Below, piece after piece: positions 62,935 through 64,000 of a stretch of DNA of 64,000 nucleotides (the first letter of the stretch is position 1; each line of letters opens with the position of its first letter). The notes beneath the pieces are model-generated. The model saw only the letters and a program-made list of their open reading frames with translations, was not told the origin of the DNA and made no database searches. The stretch covers positions 124,001 through 188,000 of the forward strand of contig NZ_CP118269.1 of the NCBI RefSeq assembly GCF_030062155.1, written 5' to 3'. This DNA comes from Pantoea sp. Lij88 (GTDB lineage Bacteria; Pseudomonadota; Gammaproteobacteria; Enterobacterales; Enterobacteriaceae). The translations under genes were made by a program, and so were the position numbers.

Positions 62935-64000
62935 ATGCAAACGCAAAACATCAAAAAAATCGTTCTGGCTTACTCCGGTGGTCTTGATACTTCGGCCATC
63001 ATTCCATGGCTGAAAGAGAACTACGGCGGCTGTGAAGTGGTCGCTTTCGTAGCGGACATCGGTCAGGAGCGCGGCGATCTGGAAGGTGTGGAGAAGAAAG
63101 CTCTGCAGTCTGGCGCATCTGAATGCCACGTGGTTGATCTGCGTGAAGAGTTCATCAGCGATTACGTTTATCCGGTACTGCAGACGGGTGCGCTGTATGA
63201 AGGCACCTATCTGCTGGGCACCTCTATGGCGCGTCCTATCATCGCTAAAGCGCAGGTTGAGCTGGCGCTGAAAGTGGGCGCGGATGCGCTGTGCCACGGC
63301 GCAACCGGTAAAGGGAATGACCAGGTGCGTTTCGAAACCACCTACACCGCGCTGGCACCACAGCTGAAAGTGGTGGCCCCATGGCGTGAATGGAACCTGC
63401 GTTCACGTGAAGCGCTGCTGGACTACCTGAAAGAGCGCAACATCCCGACCACTGCGTCGCTGGAAAAAATCTACAGCCGTGACGAAAACGCCTGGCACAT
63501 CTCTACCGAAGGTGGCGTGCTGGAAAGCACGGCCAATGCACCGAATAAAGATTGCTGGGTCTGGACTGTCGATCCGCTGGAAGCGCCTGACCAGCCTGAA
63601 GAAGTGACCGTGACCGTCGAGAAAGGTCGGGTTGTGGCGGTTAACGGCGAAAAACTGAGTCCGTTCCAGTGTCTGGAAAAACTGAACGTGCTGGGCGCAA
63701 AACATGGCGTCGGCCGTATCGATATCGTTGAAAACCGTCTGGTGGGCATTAAGTCCCGCGGCTGCTATGAAACCCCTGGCGGCACCATCATGGTGAATGC
63801 GCTGCGTGCGGTTGAGCAGCTGGTGCTGGATCGCGATAGCTTCAAATGGCGTGAGCAGCTGGGCCATGAGATGTCTTACGTTGTTTATGACGGTCGCTGG
63901 TTCGCCCCGCTGCGTAAGTCGATTCAGGCGGCTGCCGAATCACTGGCGGAAGAGGTGAACGGTGAAGTGGTGCTGCAGCTCTACAAAGGCCAGGCGACGG
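62935..64000 (+). CDS. argG: Argininosuccinate synthase (partial, runs off the end)
   Basis: ATP-dependent joining of citrulline and aspartate. The first 355 codons are present and in frame to the end of the window. The P-loop [11 protein letters not shown] is at the N-terminus and [19 protein letters not shown] and [11 protein letters not shown] are intact. It is the shorter, about 400-residue form, not the E. coli K-12 form (447 residues, encoded apart). It follows argB by 24 bases with AAGGATTACGAA before the ATG, so it belongs to an argCBG(H) operon; argH would lie beyond the window. Confidence 0.97.
   Translation, partial: MQTQNIKKIVLAYSGGLDTSAIIPWLKENYGGCEVVAFVADIGQERGDLEGVEKKALQSGASECHVVDLREEFISDYVYPVLQTGALYEGTYLLGTSMARPIIAKAQVELALKVGADALCHGATGKGNDQVRFETTYTALAPQLKVVAPWREWNLRSREALLDYLKERNIPTTASLEKIYSRDENAWHISTEGGVLESTANAPNKDCWVWTVDPLEAPDQPEEVTVTVEKGRVVAVNGEKLSPFQCLEKLNVLGAKHGVGRIDIVENRLVGIKSRGCYETPGGTIMVNALRAVEQLVLDRDSFKWREQLGHEMSYVVYDGRWFAPLRKSIQAAAESLAEEVNGEVVLQLYKGQAT

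Overview
The window is a 64 kb piece of a gammaproteobacterial chromosome. Its proteins read as close relatives of Escherichia coli core proteins (PyrE, CpxRA, PfkA, HslUV, MetJBLF, Ppc), but gene order and some gene forms differ from E. coli. The differences include a WaaE/WabG-type lipopolysaccharide (LPS) core cluster, emrD beside glpX, a compact metF-ppc-argE order, and argB followed by a Klebsiella/Pantoea-like argG. This points to Enterobacterales, most likely the Erwiniaceae (Pantoea/Erwinia type). The genus is inferred; no rRNA or other taxonomic marker is present.

Layout. 1-5.5 kb: pyrE (with its attenuator), slmA, dut, coaBC, radC, rpmB-rpmG and mutM. 5.5-16.7 kb: a minus-strand block for LPS inner and outer core synthesis (hldD, waaF, waaC, a GT9, a GT8, a GT2, waaQ, a wabG-like GT4, waaA, waaE) ending in coaD. 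17-24 kb: kbl-tdh, two further glycosyltransferase-like genes, yibQ and envC. 24-27.5 kb: yibN, grxC, secB, gpsA, cysE, trmL. 27.5-36 kb: the Cpx envelope-stress system (cpxA, cpxR, divergent cpxP with a perfect CpxR box), a small KGG-repeat stress-type protein, fieF, pfkA with a Cra operator, sbp, cdh and tpiA. 36-43 kb: yiiQ, yiiR, fpr, emrD and the glpF-glpK-glpX glycerol unit with a GlpR-like operator. 43-51 kb: zapB, rraA, hslVU with a sigma-32-type promoter, ftsN, cytR, priA, rpmE. 51-64 kb: the met regulon (metJ, metBL and metF, each divergent or upstream region carrying four tandem MetJ boxes), ppc, and the arginine cluster argE / argCBG with ARG boxes between the divergent arms; argG runs off the end.

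Functionally this is almost wholly core genome. It covers envelope building (LPS, EnvC, FtsN, ZapB, SlmA), envelope stress, central carbon metabolism, and amino acid and nucleotide synthesis. I saw no prophage, insertion sequence, tRNA, rRNA, CRISPR array, toxin-antitoxin pair or defence island. The variable parts are the outer-core glycosyltransferases (10.3-13.8 kb), the glycosyltransferase pair beside tdh (19.2-21.4 kb), and the AT-rich stretch with the KGG protein (30.3-31.1 kb). Two genes expected from the E. coli order are missing from their usual slots: gpmI between envC and yibN, and menA between rraA and hslU. I did not find a convincing new biological system; the points worth a second look are mostly lineage-specific rearrangements, regulatory signals and unusual protein features.
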